Shown one piece after another: positions 54,233 through 62,107 of a stretch of 64,000 nucleotides of DNA; positions within the stretch are counted from its first letter, which is position 1; the number at the start of each line of letters is the position of its first letter. A program made the translations under genes and the position numbers. A model generated the notes under the pieces. That model saw only the letters and a list, made by a program, of their open reading frames with translations, searched no databases and was not told the DNA's origin. The stretch covers positions 1 through 64,000 of the forward strand of contig JAHDCC010000004.1 in the NCBI GenBank assembly GCA_020630065.1. The letters run 5' to 3'. This DNA is from Acidimicrobiales bacterium. Its GTDB lineage: Bacteria > Actinomycetota > Acidimicrobiia > Acidimicrobiales > SZUA-35.

Positions 54233-55036
54233 TTACTCAGGTATTAAGACGTTAGCGTACAGTTGCCATGCCAACGCACTTTTTGCTACGAGGCTCAACA
54301 GGATATAAGTGCGTTCACCGACGAGATACTTTTTCCAGGGTCCAATCTTGCGATACTGAAGCCATTGATTCAAAGCGAAGCAGTTAAAGAATAGGAATAT
54401 GGAGATTAGTATTCCGTATACAAAGCTTGGCGGCTGTTGATCACCGGTGAAAACGTAGCCTCCGATGGCGAACCATGGGCCGATACCAGCGACGCACCCG
54501 AACCAAAAAGGTGTCCACCACGTCTTACCGTTTGGTTCATTCACCACCTCCATCAACCATCCGAATAGAATCATTGAAATATTGGCGAAGGCGATTCCAA
54601 CCAACGCTGCTGCGTCAGTAACCGTCGTGATGAGCGCAATCGTCACGATCATCAACGTTGAAGAGAGTGAATATTCAACCCACCGGAATCGGTTTCGTCC
54701 GCGCCGTAGTTCATCGCCGTATTTAGAGAATCCGACAGTCGAAATTAGTAAGTGAAAGAAGCTTGAGAGAAACAAAAAGCCCGCTGTCAACGGCGCAAGT
54801 TGGATATCAAACAGGCTAGAGACGGTGCCTTGATCAATTGGGGTGCCAGGGGGCCCGTTGAGGTTAAAGGTGGTGACCGTCAACGAAAAGTCTGACGCTA
54901 TGAAGGTCATCGCCAGTGCCGAAGCGAGATGAAGAATACCAGCTCCGATGTTCCAAGTTCTCAGGTTCGTGAGTGTCTTCGATGTAACTTCAACTTGTGA
55001 TCCGCTGTCATTGTTCGACGGATAATCATATGCCAT
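54233..55036 (-). CDS. Heliorhodopsin
   Basis: 267 residues, seven membrane helices, with the inverted topology expected of the family. Retinal Schiff-base lysine K252 in SLVAKSALAWQ; counterion E121 in FRWVEYSLS; conserved histidines H36 and H95; NGPPGT loop; FGWLMEVVNEP. These match heliorhodopsin signatures rather than type I proton pumps. Light-sensing or signalling function, precise role not settled in the literature I know. AAAGAGGAG ribosome site before ATG 55036. No carotenoid cleavage dioxygenase gene is visible nearby, so retinal must come from elsewhere. Confidence 0.93.
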   Translation of the reverse strand: MAYDYPSNNDSGSQVEVTSKTLTNLRTWNIGAGILHLASALAMTFIASDFSLTVTTFNLNGPPGTPIDQGTVSSLFDIQLAPLTAGFLFLSSFFHLLISTVGFSKYGDELRRGRNRFRWVEYSLSSTLMIVTIALITTVTDAAALVGIAFANISMILFGWLMEVVNEPNGKTWWTPFWFGCVAGIGPWFAIGGYVFTGDQQPPSFVYGILISIFLFFNCFALNQWLQYRKIGPWKKYLVGERTYILLSLVAKSALAWQLYANVLIPE

Positions 55037-55249
55037 AACGTACTCCTCTTTTAGGGACGCAACTCCTACGCAGCCGGACGGATGCTCTTATCTAACTCTC
55101 GATTAAACCTGATAGTTATGTACCCAAGTGGGTCTATGTTTAACCCTCCGAACGCGCAAAGTTGCAGACCATGCCCAAATTTTACTTAGTCGGGTCGGAG
55201 GCCACCAGAAGTCCGTCGGGTCGAATCGGTCAAGCAGCGCAAAAATGCC

Positions 55250-55284
55250 AAGGGGCCGATCGACTTAAAGTCGATCGACCCCTT
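55250..55284 (-). terminator. Rho-independent terminator of the fasciclin gene
   Basis: AAGGGG..GATCGACTT and AAGTCGATC..CCCCTT form a 35-base near-perfect stem; on the minus strand it is followed by GGCATTTTT. It begins 25 bases after the fasciclin stop. Confidence 0.85.
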
Positions 55285-55308
55285 ATAGCTTTTCTAGGAG
55301 AACTAGGC

Positions 55309-56451
55309 TCAGCCTGGGAGAAGCACTGAATCTATAATGTGAACCGTCGCGTTGGCGGTCGGAATATCGACACAGAGCGATGACGCCGCACCGTTAACGG
55401 TAACCCCTTCGCCATCAGCTTCGAACGTCAAGTCAGCGCCGTTCACGGTGGTAGCAGAACCTGCTTCAATCAGTTCAGCAGATCCCAACTGCTCAGGAAG
55501 CACGTGGAACGTCAGGACTTCTGTCAGCTGTTCCTTATCGGCCAGTAAAGCTTCGAGGTCGGCTTCTGGAACCGCCGCAAAGGCGTCATTGGTTGGGGCG
55601 AAGACGGTAAACGGGCCGTCGCTGTTGAGGGTGTCGACTAGGTCGGCCTCTGTTACCGCTGTGACGAGTGTTGATAGAAGAGGGTTGTTGCTAGCGGCTG
55701 TGGCTGCGGTATCGTCAGCCATTCCAGCGAAGCTACCTTCACCATCTTCAGGTACAGATGAGCAGGCAGAACCGGTTGGTACTACCTCGCCGTCTCCCAT
55801 CGCTCCAATAGCGTCCAAAGCTACCTGAGGTAGCAGCACCTGGTCGATGATATGTACTGTGCCGTTGGCTACTGGCACATCCGAACAGATGACATCAACG
55901 TCATTGACCGTGGTTCCGTCTGAGCCGAACGTTAGTTCACTACTCTCGACCGAAGCGGCTTCGCCTGCCTCGCCAAGCGCCTCTGCATTGAGATCTTCAC
56001 CAACCACGTGGTAGGTCAAAATGCTGGTTAGTAGATCCTTGTCAGCTAGTACAGCCTCTAATTGTTCTGGTGGTAAAGCGTCAAAGGCGTCATTGGTTGG
56101 GGCGAAGACGGTAAACGGGCCGTCGCTGTTGAGGGTGTCGACTAGGTCGGCCTCTGTTACCGCTGTGACGAGTGTTGATAGAAGAGGGTTGTTGCTAGCG
56201 GCTGTGGCTGCGGTATCGTCAGCCATTCCAGCGAAGCTACCTTCACCATCTTCAGGTACAGAGTCACACGCTGGGCCGAAGGCTCCTAGTGTGTCAACGT
56301 CGGCCATTGCTTCGGTGGATTCGGAGGCTTCAGTAGATTCGCTTGCGACACTATCTGAGCAGGCAGCCAGCATTAGACTGGCTGCAGCTAATGCAAGTCC
56401 GAAACGACGAGATTTCGGCACCTTGGTTAGAGGGATTCTGAGGGTATGCAT
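55309..56451 (-). CDS. Lipoprotein with two fasciclin (FAS1) domains
   Basis: 380 residues from ATG 56451 (GAAGGAAATTTC site). Signal with lipobox LAAC, a Glu/Ala/Ser linker, then two FAS1 domains (about 65-215 and 230-380). Each has the NPLLSTLVTAVTEADLVDTL, GPFTVFAPTNDAF and HIIDxVLLP signatures. Mycobacterial relatives MPT70/MPT83 are under SigK control, and a sigK-rskA pair lies 2 kb away. The two domains share a perfect 181-bp DNA repeat. Surface adhesion role by family knowledge. Confidence 0.93.
   Translation of the reverse strand: MHTLRIPLTKVPKSRRFGLALAAASLMLAACSDSVASESTEASESTEAMADVDTLGAFGPACDSVPEDGEGSFAGMADDTAATAASNNPLLSTLVTAVTEADLVDTLNSDGPFTVFAPTNDAFDALPPEQLEAVLADKDLLTSILTYHVVGEDLNAEALGEAGEAASVESSELTFGSDGTTVNDVDVICSDVPVANGTVHIIDQVLLPQVALDAIGAMGDGEVVPTGSACSSVPEDGEGSFAGMADDTAATAASNNPLLSTLVTAVTEADLVDTLNSDGPFTVFAPTNDAFAAVPEADLEALLADKEQLTEVLTFHVLPEQLGSAELIEAGSATTVNGADLTFEADGEGVTVNGAASSLCVDIPTANATVHIIDSVLLPG
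55578..55758 (-). repeat. 181-bp perfect internal repeat, copy 1
   Basis: Identical over its full length to 56082-56262, spaced 504 bp apart in frame (168 codons). Codes for the core of the second FAS1 domain. Confidence 0.95.
56082..56262 (-). repeat. 181-bp perfect internal repeat, copy 2
   Basis: Second copy, coding for the core of the first FAS1 domain. Sequence diverges sharply at both ends. Confidence 0.95.
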
Positions 56452-56481
56452 GAAATTTCCTTCGCTGGTTTCAGGTGACAA

Positions 56482-58026
56482 TTAGTTGACCAGCGTTACC
56501 ACAGTGTGGAGTCCGCTTGATCCGTTTGGCAGTGGTTCGGAGCGATCTTCGGTCTGGATGGTTCCGTTACGATCTACGGCCCGAACTGAAATACTGTGAC
56601 GGCCAGATGTCGCCTCCCACGGCAACGACCACTGCCTCCATGTGTCGTTGTTCACCCTGTCAGCCATTATCGCGGACTCCCACTCCCCCTCGTCGATTGA
56701 CACTTCAACCCGGTCGATGCCGACCGGCTGGGCCCAGGCTGTTCCCCCGATCACAAAAGTTCCTGGTTCGATACGGTCTAGCCCCCGTGGGCTGTCGATT
56801 CTGCTTTGCATCTTTATAGGGGCCTCAACGGCGTAGCCACGGGGAACCCAGTAGTGATCGAATTGGTCGAATCGGGTAACCTCAATTTCTGTAAGCCATT
56901 TTGTGGCAGATGCGTAGCCGTAAATCCCCGGCACGATTAATCTGGCCGGGTAACCGTGCTTTGGTGGAAGGCTTTCCCCGTTCATGCCAACCGCAACCAT
57001 TGCCGCCCTGCCGTCCAGGGCAGCTACAGGAAAACCACAGGTGTATCCGTCTACCGATCTGCCTACAATTTGGTCGGCGTCTTGCCCTACTCCCGCCTGG
57101 TTGAGTAGATCGTCTAAGAGAACGCCAGTCCAACGAGCGGTGCCAATCAGTTCACCTCCAACGGTGTTCGATACGCAGGTCAGAGTGATATCTCGCTCTA
57201 TGATCTCGAGACTGGATAAGTCTTCGTACGTGAACGTCAACTCCTCATCCACCATTCCGGTGACACGAAGTTCCCAACTCTCGATATCTACTTGCGGAAT
57301 ACTGAGAGCGGTGTCAATCCGGTAGAAGTCTTTGTTGGGGGTGACAAAAGAAGATGCTCCCGGAGCCTGGGCTGTTTGGGGGATAGGTGCCAGCTCAACT
57401 GTCGGTTTTGGTAAACCAATTCGTTCCCGGACTGCGGCAGCTGACGCAGTCAGTTGTTTGCTGACGGTCTGTCCGAGAGCTGCGGCGCCTAACGCAAAGG
57501 CAGTCAATCCAGCCAACTGGCCAACAAAAGAACGCCGGGAAGTGGATTCGGGTTGAAGGGTTCTGGATACCGACTTTGATGTGGCGACCCATAGAACAGC
57601 CAAAGCGAGTAGAGCACCAAGAACGGTCGGTAGAGGAGCCCACCAGGGTCGGTCGGCTCGAGAAAGCACGGTCGCCAATACCCCCAGGGTCGCGAATAGC
57701 CCAACTCCGGCTACGGCGAAAAGGCGACCCTTGGTAGCAGCCCAGATTCCAACAAAAGCGGCATATCCGGCCAGGATCATGCCAATCCCAGCCAGTAGTG
57801 CGATCTTATCGTTCGTCCCGAAAAGGTCGATTGCGATGTTCTTAACTGGGGATGGGACGAAGTCAACGACTCGATCACCAACGTCTAAGACCGGTGATCT
57901 CAGGTCGCGGTGGAGGCTCGCCACCAGCTCGGAGACTCCCAAGCCGCTAGCTGTAGCACCCAAACCGACGGCGGCGGCACGCAGTTTACTGGTCGAGTAT
58001 CCGTTACCGCTTGCTTCAGATGCCAT
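56482..58026 (-). CDS. Sulfite oxidase-type molybdopterin oxidoreductase with membrane N-terminus
   Basis: 514 residues from ATG 58026. Four membrane helices at the start (about 25-165), then a molybdopterin domain (the SUOX/YedY fold, with the cofactor cysteine in ITLTCVSNTVGG) and a C-terminal Ig-like dimerisation domain (RVEVSIDEGEWESA). Contains NKDFYRIDTAL and KHGYPARLIVPGIYGYASATKW, typical of the family. Faces outward; substrate unknown (sulfite or another oxo compound). Divergent from sigK with 118 bases between; also close to the fasciclin gene. A frame open to 58218 overlaps sigK and is not used. Confidence 0.92.
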   Translation of the reverse strand: MASEASGNGYSTSKLRAAAVGLGATASGLGVSELVASLHRDLRSPVLDVGDRVVDFVPSPVKNIAIDLFGTNDKIALLAGIGMILAGYAAFVGIWAATKGRLFAVAGVGLFATLGVLATVLSRADRPWWAPLPTVLGALLALAVLWVATSKSVSRTLQPESTSRRSFVGQLAGLTAFALGAAALGQTVSKQLTASAAAVRERIGLPKPTVELAPIPQTAQAPGASSFVTPNKDFYRIDTALSIPQVDIESWELRVTGMVDEELTFTYEDLSSLEIIERDITLTCVSNTVGGELIGTARWTGVLLDDLLNQAGVGQDADQIVGRSVDGYTCGFPVAALDGRAAMVAVGMNGESLPPKHGYPARLIVPGIYGYASATKWLTEIEVTRFDQFDHYWVPRGYAVEAPIKMQSRIDSPRGLDRIEPGTFVIGGTAWAQPVGIDRVEVSIDEGEWESAIMADRVNNDTWRQWSLPWEATSGRHSISVRAVDRNGTIQTEDRSEPLPNGSSGLHTVVTLVN

Positions 58027-58144
58027 ATTGTTACTTCGGAAGCCACTTCGATTTGGATTGGAATCCAATCCATACGGGCCGTGGATCCGAATACTAGATG
58101 TGTGTGTTCTAGAAGCATCTACAATCAGTCTGGATAGTTCACCA

Positions 58145-58723
58145 TTGTTCATATCGAGCGGCTCACACGAAAATAAACCGATCGATGTTATTTCCGATGC
58201 TCTGCTACTTGCCGGCACCGGGGACCATGTCGCCTTCGGCGACCTCTATGATCAAACCGCTAGTCTGGTATATGGCATAGTGCTTCGAATTCTGCGGGAT
58301 CGAGCCATGTCGGAAGAGGTGGCCCAAGAGGTCTTTTTAGAAATTTGGAGGCTGGCTCCCCGTTATGACACATCTAAAGGGTCTGCAAAAACTTGGATCG
58401 CTGTGATCGCTCACCGACGAGCGGTCGATCGAGTCAGATCCGAAGAATCTCGACGCCGCCGGGAAGACGCTGGGTTGGGTGGTGAACAGGAAGATATCGA
58501 CTTCGTGCTGAACGAAGTCGATCAAAATATCGAACAGCAGCAAATTAGTTTGGCCTTAGAGCAGCTGCCTAAGCTGCAACGTCAAGCGGTGACGATGGCA
58601 TACTTTGACGGTCACACGTACCGAGAGGTCGCCAGAATACTTGAAACCCCCGAAGGTACAATTAAGACCAGGATACGAGACGGATTACTACGTCTCCGTG
58701 TATTGATGCAGGTGCATTCTTGA
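58145..58723 (+). CDS. sigK: ECF sigma factor, SigK-like
   Basis: 192 residues from TTG 58145 (a GTG at 58100 is possible). Region 2: FGDLYDQTASLVYGIVLRIL and SEEVAQEVFLEIW; region 4: AYFDGHTYREVARILETPEGTIKTRIRDGLLRLR (quoted in part). Closest pattern is mycobacterial SigK. The stop overlaps rskA by four bases. Expected to be held inactive by RskA and to drive the neighbouring fasciclin/oxidoreductase genes, which is inference. Confidence 0.88.
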   Translation: MFISSGSHENKPIDVISDALLLAGTGDHVAFGDLYDQTASLVYGIVLRILRDRAMSEEVAQEVFLEIWRLAPRYDTSKGSAKTWIAVIAHRRAVDRVRSEESRRRREDAGLGGEQEDIDFVLNEVDQNIEQQQISLALEQLPKLQRQAVTMAYFDGHTYREVARILETPEGTIKTRIRDGLLRLRVLMQVHS

Positions 58724-59412
58724 GCTGCGAGTTCGAAGAATCGGCCGCTCTCTATGCGATTAATGCCTTAGATGAGCAAAACTTTCGCAGCTTTGGCACG
58801 CACGTAGATTCTTGTTCCAAATGTCAGAATTCGATTGCCCACATGCGAGAAGTGTCGGGGATGCTCGCCAGCTCGGTGTCTGTCGAGCCGCCTCTGAATC
58901 TTAGATTCGCTGTAATGAGCCAGACCCGAAACAGTGAACAAGCTGGGACGCTGCGTGACAGCGTGCTGCCCTCGCAACCTAGGAGTCCTAGTCGGTTGGT
59001 TCCGTATCTAGGTTTAGTAGCCGGGTTGGTTGCCTTTACGATGCTGTCGGCGGTGTACCTGCAAAACAGTCGGAGTTCCGACTTTGAGAGTTTGGCTTCT
59101 GTACCAGATGCCGTGATATTCGAGTTGGAGGGATCACGTGGAGAGTTGACTGTTGCGTGGTCTGACGAGCGGAACAAAGTAGCCGTACTCGGAAACGACT
59201 TAGACGATGTGGACCCGGGGTTAGCGTACGAGTTGTGGATCGTAACAGGTGAGGGGGTGCGCCCCGCCGGTTTGTTTACGACCCTAAACGGAGAAGTTGA
59301 CGACGCCTTCGATGTGGGAGAGGTAGAACCTCAAGGGTGGGGGGTGTCTGTAGAACCTAAAACGGGCTCACCGCACCCAACCACCGAAGTTGTGTTCTCT
59401 AAACAAATCTAG
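58720..59412 (+). CDS. rskA: RskA-like anti-sigma factor
   Basis: 230 residues, TTG start overlapping sigK as TTGA. N-terminal zinc-binding anti-sigma domain with HVDSCSKC, a membrane helix (about 90-108, PYLGLVAGLVAFTMLSAVYL) and an extracytoplasmic RskA domain with LAYELWIVTGEGVRPAGLF. Binds SigK at the membrane and releases it on regulated proteolysis, by family knowledge. Confidence 0.9.
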   Translation: MSCEFEESAALYAINALDEQNFRSFGTHVDSCSKCQNSIAHMREVSGMLASSVSVEPPLNLRFAVMSQTRNSEQAGTLRDSVLPSQPRSPSRLVPYLGLVAGLVAFTMLSAVYLQNSRSSDFESLASVPDAVIFELEGSRGELTVAWSDERNKVAVLGNDLDDVDPGLAYELWIVTGEGVRPAGLFTTLNGEVDDAFDVGEVEPQGWGVSVEPKTGSPHPTTEVVFSKQI

Positions 59413-59428
59413 AGAACACCTGAGGGTT

Positions 59429-60124
59429 TTATGGTTCGTAGTCGTGGCTTTCGGTCGATACCTTGACCGTCTCAAGCTTTTGAACTCCGGCGAGACGTGC
59501 CGCTGATTCGGCCACCGTGCACCACATGTCGGTTTGGATCCATCGACCGATTGGTAGGAAATCGTGCACGAACCAGAACCCTACGTCTCCAGCTCTAGCC
59601 GACGACTCAATCGTGAATCGCGGGTGACTGTCTCCGGTGGCACGAAATTCAATCCAGCCTGCTTCCATGTGGCCGTCGAGTGTCGCCAGCTTAAGCCGAC
59701 GTGGCTCGTCTACCATCACTTCTATAGGACCGCTCCAGGGGCCCGCCAGCTTAACGGTAGAACGTGTTCCGAGGGTCAGCGGCCACGTATCAAACACTGC
59801 ATAGTTGACTGGACAAAACCGGTTCGGATTTTGTTTGAATTCAGCCAGGATGCGGTCAGGTTGCCAGGTGCTGCTCGCTAGCGAAATCTCGTATTTCCGG
59901 TTGACGATGTCGCCTACTCCGTCGGAGAACGTCTGACGTTTACCGATTTTTCTGACATCTCGAAGGTTTTTACGGGGCTGGGGGGTTACGTCATCCCACC
60001 AGCGACCTCGGATGAGTCGCCTCACTAGCGAAAAAACCGGAACAACGGCGTTAAGAGGTGGGTGTCTCAGGACTTTGGGCATCACGTCTTTGGTCGATAT
60101 TGTCGAGAGAACACTTTTAGTCAT
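59429..60124 (-). CDS. Hypothetical protein, START-like/SRPBCC-type
   Basis: 231 residues with an AGGAG site nine bases before ATG 60124. Basic N-terminus, then a beta-rich body (STVKLAGPWSGPIEVMVDEPRRL and FTIESSARAGDVGFWFVHDFLPIGRWIQ, by position about 112-135 and 178-205) with the alternating pattern of lipid-binding START-like proteins. No function assigned. Divergent from a second START-like gene. Confidence 0.6.
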   Translation of the reverse strand: MTKSVLSTISTKDVMPKVLRHPPLNAVVPVFSLVRRLIRGRWWDDVTPQPRKNLRDVRKIGKRQTFSDGVGDIVNRKYEISLASSTWQPDRILAEFKQNPNRFCPVNYAVFDTWPLTLGTRSTVKLAGPWSGPIEVMVDEPRRLKLATLDGHMEAGWIEFRATGDSHPRFTIESSARAGDVGFWFVHDFLPIGRWIQTDMWCTVAESAARLAGVQKLETVKVSTESHDYEP

Positions 60125-60173
60125 CGTGCAATTCTCCTGGTTTGCATTGCCACGTTTGTTAGATTGTATTCAT

Positions 60174-60635
60174 ATGGCTGTTTCTTTCACCGTCGCTACC
60201 GAGTTTGACGCACCGGTAGATGATGTGTTTCAACTGTCGCTCGATGTCGACTTCCACAAAAATTCTTTCTCCTTCAGCGGAGAGGAAATCGTTGACGGGG
60301 TGTCCGAAGGTGGAATGGTGTTGGGCGATTCGGTTACCTGGAGAGCGAAACACTTCGGATTCTGGTGGGAGCTGACCTCAATTATCTCGGCGTACAATCC
60401 GCCAAGTTTTTTTGTCGACGAGCAGACGAAAGGGCCGTTTGGGTCGTTCCGCCACGAACACCATTTCTCTCCCCTTGGTGAACTGCCCAACCAGCGTACC
60501 TCACTGATCGATGTGGTTGATTTCGAAGCGCCATTCGGGTTTATCGGCACGATAGCGGAACGTGTCTTTCTGCGCTGGTACATGCGTCGGCTAATTATCA
60601 CCAGAAATCAAGCGCTCGTCGCATCCTTTATCTAG
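60174..60635 (+). CDS. SRPBCC (START-like) family protein
   Basis: 153 residues. FTVATEFDAPVDDVFQLSLDVDFH is the usual strand-helix entry of polyketide-cyclase-like SRPBCC proteins; HEHHFSPLGELPNQRTSLIDVVDF follows the middle strands and the C-terminal helix is AERVFLRWYMRRLIITRN. Probably binds a hydrophobic ligand. ATG 60174. Convergent with the RsbW-like gene and overlapping it by 45 bases. Confidence 0.75.
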   Translation: MAVSFTVATEFDAPVDDVFQLSLDVDFHKNSFSFSGEEIVDGVSEGGMVLGDSVTWRAKHFGFWWELTSIISAYNPPSFFVDEQTKGPFGSFRHEHHFSPLGELPNQRTSLIDVVDFEAPFGFIGTIAERVFLRWYMRRLIITRNQALVASFI

Positions 60636-61103
60636 CTGAACTACGGCTTCGGCAGTAACGTCGCCGTTGAGACGCTGGTCAACGCACACCGACAAACTTA
60701 GGGCCTTGACGATACTTAAACCTCGGCCCTGTTCTGACAACGGGTCATCGCCGAGCCGTGTGTGTATAGATGGAATTCGTCTGCCGGTTAGTGTCGGACT
60801 AACCTGGTTGAATACCTTAATCGTAACGAGTTCAGGCGGATGGTGCGACAGCGTCAATTCGAAATAGGGACCTTCTGCCTGAACAGCGTTCGAGGATAGC
60901 TCGCTGACAATTAGCAAGATATCTTGCTGCTTGTCAGCGGTGCTGGCAGTCCCTTTCAGCCAAACCTCTACTTCGCTTCGGGCCAACCCTATGTTGTTAC
61001 CTGTACTTGCGTAGCGTTGTTCGAAGTCAGCGATTCGGGTCACGGTTCTAGTTTGTGTCGACAAGAGTGGGTCGCTTCGACCTGGTTTGTGGTTGGCGTC
61101 CAT
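60591..61103 (-). CDS. RsbW-like anti-sigma regulatory kinase
   Basis: 170 residues. HATPase fold with N-box LLIVSELSSNAVQA and a G2-type EQGRGLSIVKAL motif. It should phosphorylate a STAS anti-anti-sigma protein and bind a SigB/F-type sigma factor. The neighbouring STAS gene, GAF-PP2C phosphatase and partial sigma factor make a partner-switch set. Start ATG 61103. Confidence 0.88.
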   Translation of the reverse strand: MDANHKPGRSDPLLSTQTRTVTRIADFEQRYASTGNNIGLARSEVEVWLKGTASTADKQQDILLIVSELSSNAVQAEGPYFELTLSHHPPELVTIKVFNQVSPTLTGRRIPSIHTRLGDDPLSEQGRGLSIVKALSLSVCVDQRLNGDVTAEAVVQLDKGCDERLISGDN

Positions 61104-61164
61104 ACTGAGGGGCGTACCCAGAGAACCGTCGTCTAAACCTCGAAGATCTTATTTTGGCTAATCG

Positions 61165-61482
61165 TCACTCTGCTATGTGCAAGTGATCGGTTAACCCAGT
61201 TATCTGAAGAAGTTTCTCGACTGACGGGCTTATTTTTTCGAGTACCAGCTTTGCGTTAGCAGCTTCTCTTGACTTATGAAGTTCGATCAGGACGCGTAAG
61301 CCAGACGAGTCTATAAATGTCACCTGTGCTAAATCTATGTGCAACGAACGTTCCTCTGGGAACTCGTTAAGCTCGCTCGAAATTAGTGGCGCTGTGTGGG
61401 TATCGATCTCGCCAACAAGGGCGTAGGCGCCTTCAGATTGTTGGCTTATGCGTAATCGCTCGGTACCAGGGTTCATCAACAT
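61165..61482 (-). CDS. STAS-domain anti-anti-sigma factor
   Basis: 105 residues from ATG 61482 (AAAGG nearby; ATG 61476 also possible). STAS fold with the phosphorylation site in TFIDSSGLRVLIEL. Residues upstream of 61482 in the open frame lack family character. Substrate of the RsbW-like kinase 62 bases downstream and probably of the PP2C phosphatase at 62.1 kb. Confidence 0.9.
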   Translation of the reverse strand: MLMNPGTERLRISQQSEGAYALVGEIDTHTAPLISSELNEFPEERSLHIDLAQVTFIDSSGLRVLIELHKSREAANAKLVLEKISPSVEKLLQITGLTDHLHIAE

Positions 61483-61606
61483 CGGACCTTTAGGTTGGTA
61501 GTGATGTTTCCAGAGTAGTCGGGCGGTATGCAAGCTCCAATGTTTACTTTCGCGATCAGTGGGTATGACGTTAACAAGATAATTTCACATGCAAAGGACT
61601 GATCAT

Positions 61607-62098
61607 ATGGCGATTTCACCTCACAGAAGCGTTCCCGGAATCGACGAAAGTATTGCCTCGGAGGTGGCCAGCTTGTTAGAGCAGCGACTGTACTCCACCC
61701 TCGATCTTCAACTGGTTTTGAAACACATCCATTGGAATGTTGTGGGCCCCAACTTTATAAGCGTCCACGAAATGCTCGACGAGCACACCGACGCAGCTAG
61801 GGCAATGTCAGATGAGCTGGCTGAACGAATTAGGACTCTTGGCGGCGTCCCTGTGGGAACGCCACAGGCCATCGTCGATGGAAGATCCTGGAACGACTAC
61901 GCCCGAGGGCGCGGACTAGTGTCGGATCATCTTATAGACCTTGACTCTGTCTACTCAGGGATAATTGAGGATCACCGCAAGATTGCAGCCGCCGTGTCCG
62001 ATCTCGACCCGGTAACCGAGGACCTACTGATCTCCCAGATAGGTCAGCTCGAACTTTTTCAGTGGTTTGTTAGATCGTTTGTCGAAGCGGCGGCCTAA
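61607..62098 (+). CDS. dps: Dps-like DNA-binding ferritin
   Basis: 163 residues. ATG 61607 is selected by AAAGGA seven bases upstream. DLQLVLKHIHWNVVGPNFISVHEMLDEH (about 34-61) carries the Dps ferroxidase His/Asp/Glu residues. Forms a 12-mer that stores iron and protects DNA. Located inside the partner-switch cluster, consistent with stress-sigma control. Confidence 0.95.
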   Translation: MAISPHRSVPGIDESIASEVASLLEQRLYSTLDLQLVLKHIHWNVVGPNFISVHEMLDEHTDAARAMSDELAERIRTLGGVPVGTPQAIVDGRSWNDYARGRGLVSDHLIDLDSVYSGIIEDHRKIAAAVSDLDPVTEDLLISQIGQLELFQWFVRSFVEAAA

Positions 62099-62107
62099 TT
62101 AATGCAG

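Noticed and set aside
56482-58218. Longer N-terminus of the molybdopterin oxidoreductase to 58218
   Set aside because: It would overlap the divergent sigK gene, and the extra residues have no family character.
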